Shown here in pieces: positions 27,260-36,933 of a stretch of 64,000 bases of DNA. The stretch covers positions 560,257 to 624,256 of the forward strand of contig NZ_KI912183.1 in assembly GCF_000189755.2 (NCBI RefSeq), given 5' to 3'. The stretch is from Desulfotomaculum nigrificans DSM 574. GTDB lineage: Bacteria; Bacillota; Desulfotomaculia; Desulfotomaculales; Desulfotomaculaceae. Each line of letters opens with the position of its first letter. Position 1 is the first letter of the stretch. Below the pieces are notes generated by a model. It saw only the letters and a list, made by a program, of their open reading frames with translations, had not been told where the DNA came from and searched no databases. The position numbers were made by a program, and so were the translations under genes.

Positions 27260-27715
27260 CATTGGTCCAATAAGGATAGGACAGTTAACTTTTTTAGTAA
27301 TGGCGTTTAAGTTAAACTTTAAGCCGCCCTCCGCAGCGGGTGCCGTTGAGTATGGGTTAGGTAAAACTAACAGAGCTGTTTCCGGCTGACTGGCTAATTT
27401 TGTGATTACTTTTTCTGTTTTACCCACTTTAATTTCCAACTCTGCCGTTATCTTATAAGTTTCAGCTTGTTTACAAAATTTGGCCAGGACTTCTCGGGCA
27501 GTTTCGTTGAGTCTGGAATTAAACCAATTTAAAAAACTCATGCGAGTGGCTGAGGTGTTAAGCCATTCATCGCCCAGTAAATGGTGCCAACCTTCATCAA
27601 TGATGAAAACAGCTTTTATCACTAGGTTCTGGGATTTAGCTAAAGCTAGGGCATTTTCACCGGCCGCTATAGCAGCTGGCGAGCCATCAGTAATGAATAA
27701 GATTTGACCGTTCAT
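27248..27715 (-). CDS. Universal-stress-protein-like protein
   Basis: 155 aa with a UspA-like alternation: QILFITDGSPAAIAAGENALALAKS at the start (nucleotide loop region) and a final NAITKKVNCPILIGPMK strand. The usual GxxGxG...GS ATP motif is not seen, so ATP binding is doubtful. It follows the HD-GYP/FapA gene by 38 bases and probably shares its transcript. Confidence 0.65.
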   Translation of the reverse strand: MNGQILFITDGSPAAIAAGENALALAKSQNLVIKAVFIIDEGWHHLLGDEWLNTSATRMSFLNWFNSRLNETAREVLAKFCKQAETYKITAELEIKVGKTEKVITKLASQPETALLVLPNPYSTAPAAEGGLKFNLNAITKKVNCPILIGPMKKA

Positions 27716-27753
27716 GAGTCATCCTTGCACGTTTTTGTTTTAGACTAAGTTCT

Positions 27754-30198
27754 TTAATAATTTCTTATTTGTAAGTAGCCGTCAGTATCCAAACTTACTT
27801 CAATATTCTTCATGGGCTTTTCCAAAGTCTTTGACATTTTACCTACTCGTACTGTCACGCCGTCAAAAGCACTAACAATTCTAATTTTCTTGTCCTTAGC
27901 AACCATCACAAGGGATTTAGCTCCCAATTCAGATCCTATTTGGCGAATGGAAACATTATCTTGTGCTTGAATTGTACCACCACGGACAATGCCTGACACT
28001 AAAATGGTGCCCTCGGCAAAAATATTAGTGTTAACACATCCTGAGGTTACAATTACATCACCGGAACTCTTAATTACTGAATTTATTGCTGAATAAATAT
28101 TTACCACCGTACGATTCATAGTTAGACCATTTATATAATGAAAAAAGGATGTAAGATCTGCTATAGTATTCTGAAATTCGACGGGTGTTTTATATTGGAG
28201 TAGATTAATTCCGGTTAGGTTGTTAACAACTCCCCGGATAACAGCTTCATGACTGCCAAGTAATTTTATGTCTGATTGTTTTAATATCTTTTGCAGTTGG
28301 TTAAGCAAATTACCAAACTTAGTAAATCTTTTTTCAATTAACAGGGCCAGCAGATTACCAAAAATGACCTTTGAGTTGGGAGGAAGTTTTTCAATCATTA
28401 GATTAGCCGAAACATATAAACTCTCAAGTGTTTTTAGAAATTCTTCAATTAGTGGTTTTAAATTATTGCAAAGAATATTAAATCCACCACTGATGATTTC
28501 TGCGTTAACAATGTTTCCTTTAACAGTAACATTACCCCCGGCAGTTATTTTAGCCTTAGTAATAAGTCCGGCTACGCTAATGTTGCCACTGGCGCTTACA
28601 CTCATGTCATTTTCAACGGAACCTAAAATATTTACATCACCCTTAAAACGAATGTTGCCCGTTTTTACAGTGACATCTCCTGGTATGGTTAATAACGGAT
28701 CCACCGAAATAATCCAGGTATGACCTGACTTTTGCACCTTTGGCAATCCAGCAGTAGTGGCAACAACCTTTAACCCATTTTCAACAATCTCGGTTCCGGT
28801 GCCCACCATAAGGCTAATGGACACTGGTTCTTTGGCCTCGACAATTTGGTTAGTTACAGTACGGCCGGGTTCACCTTTACGGCCAATGGTTTTGATGGCT
28901 AAGGTTTCACCCTCCGAGACAGAAGGTATGGACCCAAGTTCCTTAAAGTCAACGTTACTGGTTAAATCATCTGATGACGGAAGGTTAGTTTTTTGCTCAA
29001 AAGGTAGTTCTACCTGATCATCTATTGTTTGCCCAGGGGGGAGTCCTTTGGCCACCAGCACCATACCATTCTTTAAGGATGACACCAAATCATTAATGGC
29101 GTTAGCATCAATACCGTAGGAAATATTATGTTGCTTTAATAAATTCATTAAGGAATCAGTGGTTTCAGGGCATACAATTTTTCTCTTTTGCTTGACTCTT
29201 AAAACAAGGTTGGGTGTAGGGGGACTGTCTTGTAATTCATAGGTGGTCATGCATTCATTTTTAATATCAATGAAAGCAGACATTTTATCAGGGGATATTA
29301 ATACCTTGGCATGACCGGGAACTGTATAACTTAACGGAATAACTTCAATTATATCATCTTGGGAGACTTGGATATTTTGGGTGACCGGTTGGCCGTTCAC
29401 CAACAGTCGAACTTCCGCACAAGGTTTTACAGTAGCTTTTTGACCACCTTCAATGGGATTTTGTACATAAATCTTACCATCCTTGACCCAGGCTAACCCC
29501 ATGGCGGAACAAGCAAGGGGGGAAGGGGGGGATTGCTTGACCACAATATTCTCATTTTCCAGCCAATCCAGAAAGGCATTAACCACTCTAGGGTCATAAA
29601 TAGACCCCGATAATTCTCGCAACTCTGAAATTGCTTCTTTAATGGATTTGGGGGATTTGTATGTACAAGAAGAAGTCATAGCAACAAAGGAACCAGCTAC
29701 TGCCAGAATACGACTTAGCAGGGGGATATTTTCACCAGCTAACTGATGGGGGTAACCAGAACCATCAAATCGTTCATGGCGGTGTTCAATGATAGTCGAT
29801 AAATCTTTTAATTGGGGGATTTGTGAAAATACACTGGCCCCCATGGTAGAATGCAATTTTATTTTGTTATATTCCTCTTCATTTAATTTATCTGGTTTAC
29901 ATAAAATTTCATTTTCTATACTTAATTTACCAATGTCATGCAAAAGACCGCTTAAATAAGCTAACTTAATATCATCTTCCTTCAGTTCAAGCTTCCTAGC
30001 TATTGACATAGCAAAAAAAGCAACAATTTGGCTATGTTGTTTTGCAGCCTCATCCTCAGAATATAAAGCATTTAATAATGATCGGGCCATATCGCCTAAC
30101 TGGGCGATAATGGAAGAATTATCAAACTCTTTAACCTTATTAATTAATTGGTGATATACTGGATCATTCTGCCCGGATTGTCTAATATCTTGTCCCAT
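27754..30198 (-). CDS. HD-GYP domain plus FapA-like (DUF342) protein
   Basis: 814 aa two-part protein. Residues about 50-200 form an HD-GYP module (LLHDIGKLSIENEI, HSTMGASVF, HRHERFDGSGYP); HD-GYP proteins hydrolyse cyclic di-GMP. However the usual HHE reads RHE and the VADxxDAM aspartate is replaced in VAGSFVAM, so catalysis may be lost. The C-terminal half is a FapA/DUF342 parallel beta-helix with VKGNIVNAEI and RGGTIQAQDNVSI repeats, a polymerising or membrane-associated fold linked to DNA-uptake and stress sensing. The two domains in one chain are uncommon. Confidence 0.82.
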   Translation of the reverse strand: MGQDIRQSGQNDPVYHQLINKVKEFDNSSIIAQLGDMARSLLNALYSEDEAAKQHSQIVAFFAMSIARKLELKEDDIKLAYLSGLLHDIGKLSIENEILCKPDKLNEEEYNKIKLHSTMGASVFSQIPQLKDLSTIIEHRHERFDGSGYPHQLAGENIPLLSRILAVAGSFVAMTSSCTYKSPKSIKEAISELRELSGSIYDPRVVNAFLDWLENENIVVKQSPPSPLACSAMGLAWVKDGKIYVQNPIEGGQKATVKPCAEVRLLVNGQPVTQNIQVSQDDIIEVIPLSYTVPGHAKVLISPDKMSAFIDIKNECMTTYELQDSPPTPNLVLRVKQKRKIVCPETTDSLMNLLKQHNISYGIDANAINDLVSSLKNGMVLVAKGLPPGQTIDDQVELPFEQKTNLPSSDDLTSNVDFKELGSIPSVSEGETLAIKTIGRKGEPGRTVTNQIVEAKEPVSISLMVGTGTEIVENGLKVVATTAGLPKVQKSGHTWIISVDPLLTIPGDVTVKTGNIRFKGDVNILGSVENDMSVSASGNISVAGLITKAKITAGGNVTVKGNIVNAEIISGGFNILCNNLKPLIEEFLKTLESLYVSANLMIEKLPPNSKVIFGNLLALLIEKRFTKFGNLLNQLQKILKQSDIKLLGSHEAVIRGVVNNLTGINLLQYKTPVEFQNTIADLTSFFHYINGLTMNRTVVNIYSAINSVIKSSGDVIVTSGCVNTNIFAEGTILVSGIVRGGTIQAQDNVSIRQIGSELGAKSLVMVAKDKKIRIVSAFDGVTVRVGKMSKTLEKPMKNIEVSLDTDGYLQIRNY

Positions 30199-30422
30199 TT
30201 AACATCACCGCCTGATTTAAACGTTGCTATTTGGTACCAAGAATGGGGTTATCTTACTAAATATATTACGATAAATTTGTCATAACTTAAATAGTGAATT
30301 AATCATAAATGATCTTAAAATTATTGGCAATTGCAACTTAAAAAATTAATCAGTTGGGATTGACTCTTAGCTTACATATTCACATACATACATAAAACTT
30401 ATTTTGGTTCCAATAATGTATA

Positions 30423-30572
30423 TTATGTTAACCTATAAGAGAAAAAGGGCTTCCTGGTGGGTTCTTGTTGTACATATTCCACCGGCGTGTCCTTGACGGT
30501 ATACCAACCACTTTGTAAAGCTGAGGATTTTTTTTTGATGGGTACTTCTTTGCCGGTTGAGTGCTGATTCAT
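30423..30572 (-). CDS. Possible small protein in degraded region
   Basis: A 49-codon frame on the minus strand, rich in lysine, glutamine and proline (KKKSSALQSGWYTVK, ending FFSYRLT). No ribosome site is seen before its ATG, and upstream codons stay open to 30647 without a start. It could be the tail of a vanished gene. The region 30199-30893 (690 bases) otherwise shows no gene; the 30430-30770 part is more GC-rich than its surroundings. Confidence 0.2.
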   Translation of the reverse strand: MNQHSTGKEVPIKKKSSALQSGWYTVKDTPVEYVQQEPTRKPFFSYRLT

Positions 30573-30893
30573 CGTGTATCCCGTTAAGGATTCGCTTCCG
30601 CTAGGCCTAGTTCGGTTGATATTATCCCTTTTTAAGCCACGATGCTGGCTCCGGCGAAGATGTCCTTACTAGGGTGGGCATATGGTTGTTTGTAGTGTTA
30701 TGCAGGTCTTATCTGGCCGGACTGATTTTCCTTTGTATTCGGTGTGATATCCTTTTGAGTAGGTTTAAAATGGCTGCTCGCTCTTAATTAAATTAAGCCA
30801 TTGCTTAACGGATAATATGCTAATATAATTGGTACTAAATTGTTGTAATATTTCAGTTGCAGGTATCAAAATAATGAAAAGGTGATTTTGATT

Positions 30894-31795
30894 ATGCTTG
30901 AAAGTTGCCGCCTGTGCCCGCGCGCCTGTGGGATCAACCGTACCGCCGGCCAAACCGGTTTTTGCCGCGCCCCATTAAAGCCGAAAGTAGCCAGGGCTTC
31001 GCTTCATTTCTGGGAAGAGCCATGCCTGAGCGGAGATCAAGGTTCGGGTGCCGTTTTCTTTTCCCACTGCAACTTAAAATGTATCTACTGCCAGAATTAC
31101 CGGATCAGTCAGGATCACTACGGCAGGGAGGTGGATATTCCTACCCTTGCCGCCATTTTTTGTCTTTAGAAAGAAAAGGAGCCCACAACATTAACCTAGT
31201 CTCCCCCACACCATATATCCCCCAGGTTGCTGCGGCAATAAAAAAGGCACGCTCTGCCGGGCTGCAAATACCGGTAGTGTACAACTCCAACGCCTACGAG
31301 GAAGTCTCGGCACTAGCTCACCTGGAAGGACTGGTAGATATTTACCTGCCGGATCTGAAATACGCCCTTCCAGAAAGCGCTGGGGAATTCTCGGGCGCAC
31401 CGGATTATTTTGCTGTTGCCACAAAGGCGATTCTAGAAATGTACCGTCAAGTCGGTCTGCCCTCTTTTGATAAAAATGGTCTCATGACCAGGGGGCTAAT
31501 AATTCGGCACCTGGTTCTGCCGGGCCAGTTAGCTAACACTTCTCATGTGCTGAACTGGATCGCCGGCAACTTACCTCGAGAAGTATGTTTAAGCTTGATG
31601 GCCCAGTACCTACCGACCTATCGTGCGGTGTACAAGCCGCCGCTGAACCGCCGCTTGACCAAACGGGAATACAACCGGGCAGTTGATATCCTTCTCAACC
31701 TTGGCCTTGAATTCGGCTACGTCCAGGAACTGACTGCCGCTGATGAATGTTACGTGCCTCCCTTTGACGGCACCGGTGTACCCGGTATATTCTGA
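30894..31795 (+). pseudogene. Radical SAM protein (PflX-like, COG1313), frameshifted
   Basis: The first frame holds CRLCPRACGINR and the radical SAM cluster motif CNLKCIYCQ, then stops at TAG 31167-31169. The rest of the protein (RKGAHNINLVSPTPY... to the end) continues in the frame shifted by minus one. Adding one T to the T6 run at 31156-31161 restores one open frame of about 300 aa. It is either a pseudogene or a base-call error in the homopolymer. The family is related to pyruvate-formate-lyase activating enzymes; its substrate is not known. ATG at 30894 follows AAAAGGTGA. Confidence 0.8.
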
Positions 31796-31850
31796 CTCCC
31801 ATACATTTTTCTGAAGTCCATGCTTAATCTATCTAGTTAACCATAAGCTG

Positions 31851-31882
31851 AGGGCAGAGGCTTTGTCCCCTGCCCTGCTTTA
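31851..31882 (+). terminator. Terminator-like hairpin after the radical SAM gene
   Basis: AGGGCAGAGG and CCCCTGCCCT form a 10-bp stem with one mismatch, followed by GCTTTAAAA. T richness is modest. Confidence 0.55.
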
Positions 31883-31962
31883 AAACATGTTAATTCTTGA
31901 TTTCCGTAAAATATCCTTTAATTAATGATTGTAAATCTTAAGCCATAATCCTCTTCCTACAC

Positions 31963-33723
31963 CTAGAAAAGACCCAGCACCTTACCTGTGGTAGTGTCCA
32001 CATCAATTCTCCGAAATGCCGGGTCTGAGCCAGTACCTGGCATCATCATAATTGATCCGGTCATCGGGCAGAGGAATTTGGCCCCGGCAAAGACCAGCAC
32101 ATCGCGAACCGGTAAAACCCAACCCCTGGGCACACCTTTAAGGTTAGGATCGTGGGACAGACTTAAATGTGTCTTCACCATCATGGTGGCAAAATCAGCA
32201 TAAGCCGGATTGGATTCAAACATCTTAGCCTTCGCCTCGGCTTCCGGTGTCCAGGAAACACCATCAGCACCGTATACTTCTTTAGCAATCAGTTCCACCC
32301 TTTGCCTTAGAGGCATCTCTAATGGATAGAGGTACTTGAAGTCCACTTTTTCGTTGCAGGCGTCAATTACGGCATCAGCCAATTCCAGGGCCCCTTCCCC
32401 ACCTTTCAGCCAGTGTTCAGATAGTGCGCAGCGGGCCCCGGCCTGTTCAGCGTAGCGGCGGACCATGGCAATTTCTTCCTTAGTGTCAGTGTAAAAAGCG
32501 TTAATGCAAACAACCGGTATAACTCCAGATTTTTTCACGATGTTAATATGGTGTAACAGGTTGGCAATACCTTTTTCCAGCAGTTCCAGGTTCTGCCTGG
32601 TGTATTCTTCGGGCAAGGGGCGACCTGGAACTACCTTGGGACCGCCACCATGCATTTTTAACGCCCGAATGGTGGTTGTGATCACCGAAACATTAGGAAC
32701 CAGTCCGCTGAAACGGCACTTAACATTCCAGAATTTCTCAAAGCCAATATCGGCAGCAAAGCCACTCTCGGTAACATGGTAATCAAACATCTTAAGGGCA
32801 ATCCGGTCGGCAATAATAGAGGATTGGCCGATGGCAATGTTAGCAAATGGACCGGCATGTACCAAGACTGGTTGGTATTCGGCGGTGCTTATTAATGTCG
32901 GGTTAATGGTGTTTCTCATAAAGGCAGTCATGGCCCCGGCCACTTCCAGATCCTCGGTAGTTACCGGGTTACCCTTCTTATCATAGGCCACGATAATTTT
33001 GCCGATCCTCTCCCGCAGATCCTGCAAATCCCTGGCCACGGCGAGTATGGCCATTAGTTCTGAGCTGACCGCGATATTGAACTTGGACTCCATCATATAG
33101 CCGTCCGTGCGGCCACCAATGCCCATGATAATCTTGCGCAACCCCTGGGCACAGAAGTCGATAACCCAGTTCCATTGCACATTGGTGGGGTCGATGTCCA
33201 GACGCCTCAGGTTTCTTTTGGCCAACTCTTCATCGCTGTAGTTCCGTTCGTGCTGCATCCGGGCATTGAGGGCCACCATACCAAGGTTATGAGCGTTCAT
33301 AATATCGTTAATATCACCGGTAAGACCCAGGGAGAATTCAGTCATAGGGATGGCCAGGGCGTTACCACCTCCGGCTGCGGTACCCTTAATATTCATGGTG
33401 GGACCACCCGAAGGTTGGCGAATGGCAGCACCTACATTCATCCCCCGCTTACCCAAACCTTCCACCAATCCTAAGGTGGTGGTGGTTTTTCCTTCCCCCA
33501 GAGGAGTTGGGGTGATAGCGGTAACATTGATATATTTACCATTCGGTCTATTTCTGAGGCGGTCGATAATTTTCATAAAATCCAGCTTACAAATTCTCCC
33601 GTAAGGGATGACTTCATCCTTTTCCAGTCCGAGTTTCTCCCGCCACTGTCCGGGAGTGGGCATATTGGCTTCCGCCAACTCGGCAATTTGATAATCTTTC
33701 AGTTTAGTTGCATCATAAGCCAT
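31963..33723 (-). CDS. fhs: Formate--tetrahydrofolate ligase
   Basis: 586 aa enzyme joining formate to tetrahydrofolate with ATP, the entry step of the methyl branch of the Wood-Ljungdahl route or of purine one-carbon supply. [13 protein letters not shown] is the P-loop; [19 protein letters not shown] follows. ATG at 33723 has AGGGGGAA as ribosome site, which lies inside an inverted repeat (see regulatory entry). A tandem glycine riboswitch precedes it, so expression is tied to glycine. Confidence 0.96.
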   Translation of the reverse strand: MAYDATKLKDYQIAELAEANMPTPGQWREKLGLEKDEVIPYGRICKLDFMKIIDRLRNRPNGKYINVTAITPTPLGEGKTTTTLGLVEGLGKRGMNVGAAIRQPSGGPTMNIKGTAAGGGNALAIPMTEFSLGLTGDINDIMNAHNLGMVALNARMQHERNYSDEELAKRNLRRLDIDPTNVQWNWVIDFCAQGLRKIIMGIGGRTDGYMMESKFNIAVSSELMAILAVARDLQDLRERIGKIIVAYDKKGNPVTTEDLEVAGAMTAFMRNTINPTLISTAEYQPVLVHAGPFANIAIGQSSIIADRIALKMFDYHVTESGFAADIGFEKFWNVKCRFSGLVPNVSVITTTIRALKMHGGGPKVVPGRPLPEEYTRQNLELLEKGIANLLHHINIVKKSGVIPVVCINAFYTDTKEEIAMVRRYAEQAGARCALSEHWLKGGEGALELADAVIDACNEKVDFKYLYPLEMPLRQRVELIAKEVYGADGVSWTPEAEAKAKMFESNPAYADFATMMVKTHLSLSHDPNLKGVPRGWVLPVRDVLVFAGAKFLCPMTGSIMMMPGTGSDPAFRRIDVDTTTGKVLGLF

Positions 33724-33730
33724 CTGTTTA

Positions 33731-33789
33731 TTCCCCCTATTTTTAATTATTATTTACGTTAAGACCAATTATTAAAAATCAAAAGGGGG
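33731..33789 (-). promoter_or_regulatory. Anti-ribosome-site fold before fhs
   Basis: CCCCCTATTTTTAAT (33733-33747, complement of the fhs ribosome site) is inverted at 33770-33789 (ATTAAAAATCAAAAGGGGG). If the RNA folds this way the ribosome site is hidden. It stands directly between the glycine aptamers and the start codon, so it is probably the switch platform. Confidence 0.6.
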
Positions 33790-33794
33790 CAGAA

Positions 33795-34000
33795 TCATAC
33801 CGTTGCTGGTATAACTCTGTCCCTTAACCTGAGAGTTAACTTCTCATTGAAGTTTCACCTTTGGTGTCCTGCAGCCCATCCAAGCAGGAGCTCTCCAGAG
33901 TTTCGTCCGGCCACAGTACTTTTGCCTGAGAGTTTAACAGTTTTCACAGCAAGAGTAAAACTGGCTTGCTCCTTCGGCGCCCATAGGGTCTCTCCTACGG
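33795..34000 (-). promoter_or_regulatory. Tandem glycine riboswitch upstream of fhs
   Basis: On the minus strand the two aptamers carry GGAGAGACCC, CGCCGAAGGAGCAAG, ACTCTCAGGCAAAAG for the first and GGAGAGCTCC, CACCAAAGGTGAAAC, ACTCTCAGGTTAAGGGACAG for the second, matching the glycine (gcvT) motif twice in a row. Binding is usually cooperative. Control of fhs rather than the glycine cleavage operon is notable. Confidence 0.92.
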
Positions 34001-34132
34001 CCTTCATCCGTTCATTTTATATTTAATTTTATATTAAAGAAAGTACTACAAAAATTACCAGATTCCTTCTTTTTATGAGTTCTTGTGTAATTTTCTTATT
34101 AGCATAATATACGTAATCCCATTTGACAAAAC

Positions 34133-35923
34133 TTATGTCCGGGAAAGTTCCCCCATGCCCCCTTCATTATGTTTACGAATGATGCGCATCCATTGCATCG
34201 ATGAGTCCACCACCACGGTAACCACTATGGCAATCATTACGATCATTAATACTGCATTAATAACTAGACCGTTGGGTAGGTAATTCTTAAAAGTTGACCA
34301 AATCCCCGCAGTTACGGTAGTTACAAACAAAACAATCATAGGTAAAAGAGTGATTAGGGCGTATTTGATTTTCCCTTTCTTTATGATAATGGTTGTACCT
34401 ACGGTTAAGGCCAGTGTGGCCAGAAGTTGGTTGGCTACACCGAAAATGGGCCAAATGGTAGAAATACTTCCACCATATAATAAGTACCCCCAGGCAAAGG
34501 ACACCAACCCACCTGTAATCAGTACCCCGGGCCACCAGTTGACCCGTTCAAACGGCTTGTACACCTTACCCATAATATCTTGCAGAATATAGCGGGCCAC
34601 TCTGGTACCTGCATCAATGGTGGTCAGGATAAACAAAGCCTCAAACATAATGGCAAACTGGTACCAGTAGGCCATTAAGGCCTTTAACCCTGGTATACTG
34701 GAAAATATATTGGCCATGCCAACTGCCAGGGATACGGCCCCACCGGGCCGGTGCGCTATTTCCTCCCCTACTAAAGAGGATAACCGCGGCAGGTCAACGA
34801 TATGGTAACCGGTTTTGGCGAAAGCTTTGGCTGAAGAGTTAATGGCAAAATAGTCGCCGGGCTGTAAAACGGTAGCTGCAATAAGGGCCATCATGGCCAC
34901 AAAACATTCCGTTAACATTGCCCCATAGCCTATAACCGGGATATCCTTTTCATTATCCACCAGTTTCGGTGTGGTACCGGAGGCGATCAATGAGTGAAAG
35001 CCAGAAACCGCCCCACAGGCAATGGTAATCATTAAAAAGGGCCAAACGGGTCCTGGTATAATAGGACCTCCACCAGACACGAATTTGGTCACGGGGGGCA
35101 TTTGTATGTCCGGGCGGACCAGGAAGATCCCGATAGCCAGGGCAGCAATGGTTCCAATCTTCATATATGAGCTTAAATAGTCCCTGGGGGCCAGTAAAAA
35201 CCACACAGGTAATGTCGCTGCTATAAACCCGTAGGTTGGTAAAAGCAGTTTAAGCTGCTGATCATTAAAATTAAGTAAACTACCTAAAGCAGATGACTTC
35301 ACGGCAGGTCCCAGTATCACACCCAACAGAACAAGAATGATGCCAATAAAAGAAGCCTCAGCCAGTTTGCCCGGGCGTAAATAACGCATGTAAATACCAA
35401 TGAACATAGCGATGGGAATGGTAAAGGCAACGGTAAAGGTACCCCAGGGGTTGGCATAAAGGGCATTAACAATCACAATGGCCAGACCAGCCATAGTTAG
35501 TAGAATAATTAAGAGAACAGCAATACTACTAGCCGCACCCGTGACCCGACTAACCTCATCCTTAGCGATCTCTGCCAGGGATCTACCTTTATGCCGTATG
35601 GAAGCGAATAAAACTACCATATCATGGACGCCCCCGGCTAAAACAGCCCCAATTAAGAGCCATAAAAAACCCGGCACATAGCCGAATTGTGCTGCCAGTA
35701 CAGGTCCAATGAGGGGTCCTGCCCCGGCAATGGCAGCAAAGTGGTGACCAAACACGACCCATTTATTGGTTGGTACATAGTCCCTGCCGTCTGATAAGGT
35801 ATGGGCCGGGGTCGTTTTAGCTGGATCTAATACCAAAACTTTTGTGGCAATGAAGTAACCATAATAGCGGTAAGCCAGTAGTAAAATAAGAATGGTAATT
35901 AGGAGTAAGGTTAATGCGTTCAT
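34133..35923 (-). CDS. cstA: Carbon starvation protein A (CstA)
   Basis: 596 aa, about 16 membrane segments, with the CstA opening (YRYYGYFIATKVL, DYVPTNKWVVFGHHFAAIAGAGPL). Family members import peptides or pyruvate during carbon limitation. Its start overlaps the ferredoxin gene by 4 bases, preceded by GGAGGTAAAG. No YbdD-like partner is present. Substrate is inferred only from family. Confidence 0.92.
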   Translation of the reverse strand: MNALTLLLITILILLLAYRYYGYFIATKVLVLDPAKTTPAHTLSDGRDYVPTNKWVVFGHHFAAIAGAGPLIGPVLAAQFGYVPGFLWLLIGAVLAGGVHDMVVLFASIRHKGRSLAEIAKDEVSRVTGAASSIAVLLIILLTMAGLAIVIVNALYANPWGTFTVAFTIPIAMFIGIYMRYLRPGKLAEASFIGIILVLLGVILGPAVKSSALGSLLNFNDQQLKLLLPTYGFIAATLPVWFLLAPRDYLSSYMKIGTIAALAIGIFLVRPDIQMPPVTKFVSGGGPIIPGPVWPFLMITIACGAVSGFHSLIASGTTPKLVDNEKDIPVIGYGAMLTECFVAMMALIAATVLQPGDYFAINSSAKAFAKTGYHIVDLPRLSSLVGEEIAHRPGGAVSLAVGMANIFSSIPGLKALMAYWYQFAIMFEALFILTTIDAGTRVARYILQDIMGKVYKPFERVNWWPGVLITGGLVSFAWGYLLYGGSISTIWPIFGVANQLLATLALTVGTTIIIKKGKIKYALITLLPMIVLFVTTVTAGIWSTFKNYLPNGLVINAVLMIVMIAIVVTVVVDSSMQWMRIIRKHNEGGMGELSRT

Positions 35924-36198
35924 TCTTCTTTACCTCCCAGAGGATAGTCACCCAATGGCCAAACGCCACCGCCAAAGAAGGAATCTGCCTCACGATTGAT
36001 AATGCGAAAGTGGTCAGTCTCCTTAACAATGGCTTGCTCAGGGCAAATCTCCACACATGAACCGCAACCATTACATCTCGCATCATTGATACAGTATTTA
36101 TCTTCAGCTGCATAAATCGCTTTTTCAGGACAGACATCCTGGCACTGGGCACAATTTTTACATTTATTAGTAATAAAGTATTGGATAATCTCTGCCAA
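35920..36198 (-). CDS. 2[4Fe-4S] ferredoxin, coupled to cstA
   Basis: 92 aa. Two typical motifs, CKNCAQCQDVCP and CNGCGSCVEICP, bind two [4Fe-4S] clusters. TTG start follows AAGGGGGGATAAA. It overlaps cstA (ATGA-type), so the two are made together. A ferredoxin tied to CstA is unusual and may link solute uptake to pyruvate metabolism, which is inference. Confidence 0.85.
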   Translation of the reverse strand: MAEIIQYFITNKCKNCAQCQDVCPEKAIYAAEDKYCINDARCNGCGSCVEICPEQAIVKETDHFRIINREADSFFGGGVWPLGDYPLGGKEE

Positions 36199-36296
36199 AT
36201 TTATCCCCCCTTGATTTTTAATGTAAATAACTTTTCCAGGGAATAATTGTTTTATACCTTTCTACTCTTCTCATAATTTGTCACCAAAATGCAAAG

Positions 36297-36316
36297 CCTT
36301 ACGAAGTATCGTAAGG
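36297..36316. promoter_or_regulatory. Palindrome upstream of ferredoxin-cstA
   Basis: CCTTACGA-AGTA-TCGTAAGG, a perfect 8-bp inverted repeat about 100 bases before the ferredoxin start. Operator candidate. Confidence 0.4.
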
Positions 36317-36399
36317 TTAGTAAATTTTGCATGTCAGAACTTTTTGATTTAATTGATTAAATTATCTATTTTAATCTTAGACTATGGTAGATAATGTTA

Positions 36400-36436
36400 A
36401 ACAAAACTAAAGCACTACTGGTTTTCCAATAGTGCT
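36400..36436 (-). terminator. Terminator of the CBS-domain gene
   Basis: AGCACTA (36411-36417) pairs with TAGTGCT (36430-36436); on the minus strand the following bases are TTTAGTTTTGTTT. Confidence 0.7.
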
Positions 36437-36445
36437 TACAAGTGT

Positions 36446-36892
36446 TTACTGGGCAATAGTTTTAATAATATCGGCTCTGCTAACAATACCAATAACTTTA
36501 CCGGACTCAGTAACTGGTATACGTTTTATATTGTTTTCAAGCATTAAGGTAGCGATGGTTCCCACATCAGTATCCTTACTAACAGTTATTACCTTACTGG
36601 TCATAATTTCGGAAGCTTTCAGAGCTGCCAGTTTCTTGAAGTCATCTTTGTATTGATCGACACCGCCAAAATATAAAATACCTCCTAAAATCCCAACAAA
36701 TTTCGGAATTCTAGGATTGGCTTCTTTATGCAAAAGATCTCCCTCAGTTACTATACCAACCAATTTGCCTGCTTCATCCACCACGGGAACCCCGGAAATT
36801 TTATTATCCGTTAATATTTGAGCGATTTCCTTAATAGTTGTGTCCTTTGTTACTGAAATAACATTGGTTTGCATAATATCCTTTGCTTGCAT
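36446..36892 (-). CDS. Tandem CBS-domain protein
   Basis: 149 aa made of two CBS repeats, VKDI/AKDIM-type starts at residue 3 (AKDIMQTNVISV) and at about 93 (ASEIMTSKVITVSKD), with GKLVGIVTEGD and GKVIGIVSRADII at the ends of each. Such pairs bind adenine nucleotides and serve as sensors. A stand-alone protein with no catalytic domain. ATG at 36892 follows AGGTGATTAGC. Confidence 0.85.
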   Translation of the reverse strand: MQAKDIMQTNVISVTKDTTIKEIAQILTDNKISGVPVVDEAGKLVGIVTEGDLLHKEANPRIPKFVGILGGILYFGGVDQYKDDFKKLAALKASEIMTSKVITVSKDTDVGTIATLMLENNIKRIPVTESGKVIGIVSRADIIKTIAQ

Positions 36893-36933
36893 GCTAATCA
36901 CCTCCCTATCCCCAATTTAATGCTTTTTGATTT

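Noticed and set aside
31150-31170. Programmed minus-one frameshift in the radical SAM gene
   Set aside because: The zero-frame codons do not form a slippery heptamer and the T6 run is short for transcriptional slippage; mutation or sequence error is more likely.
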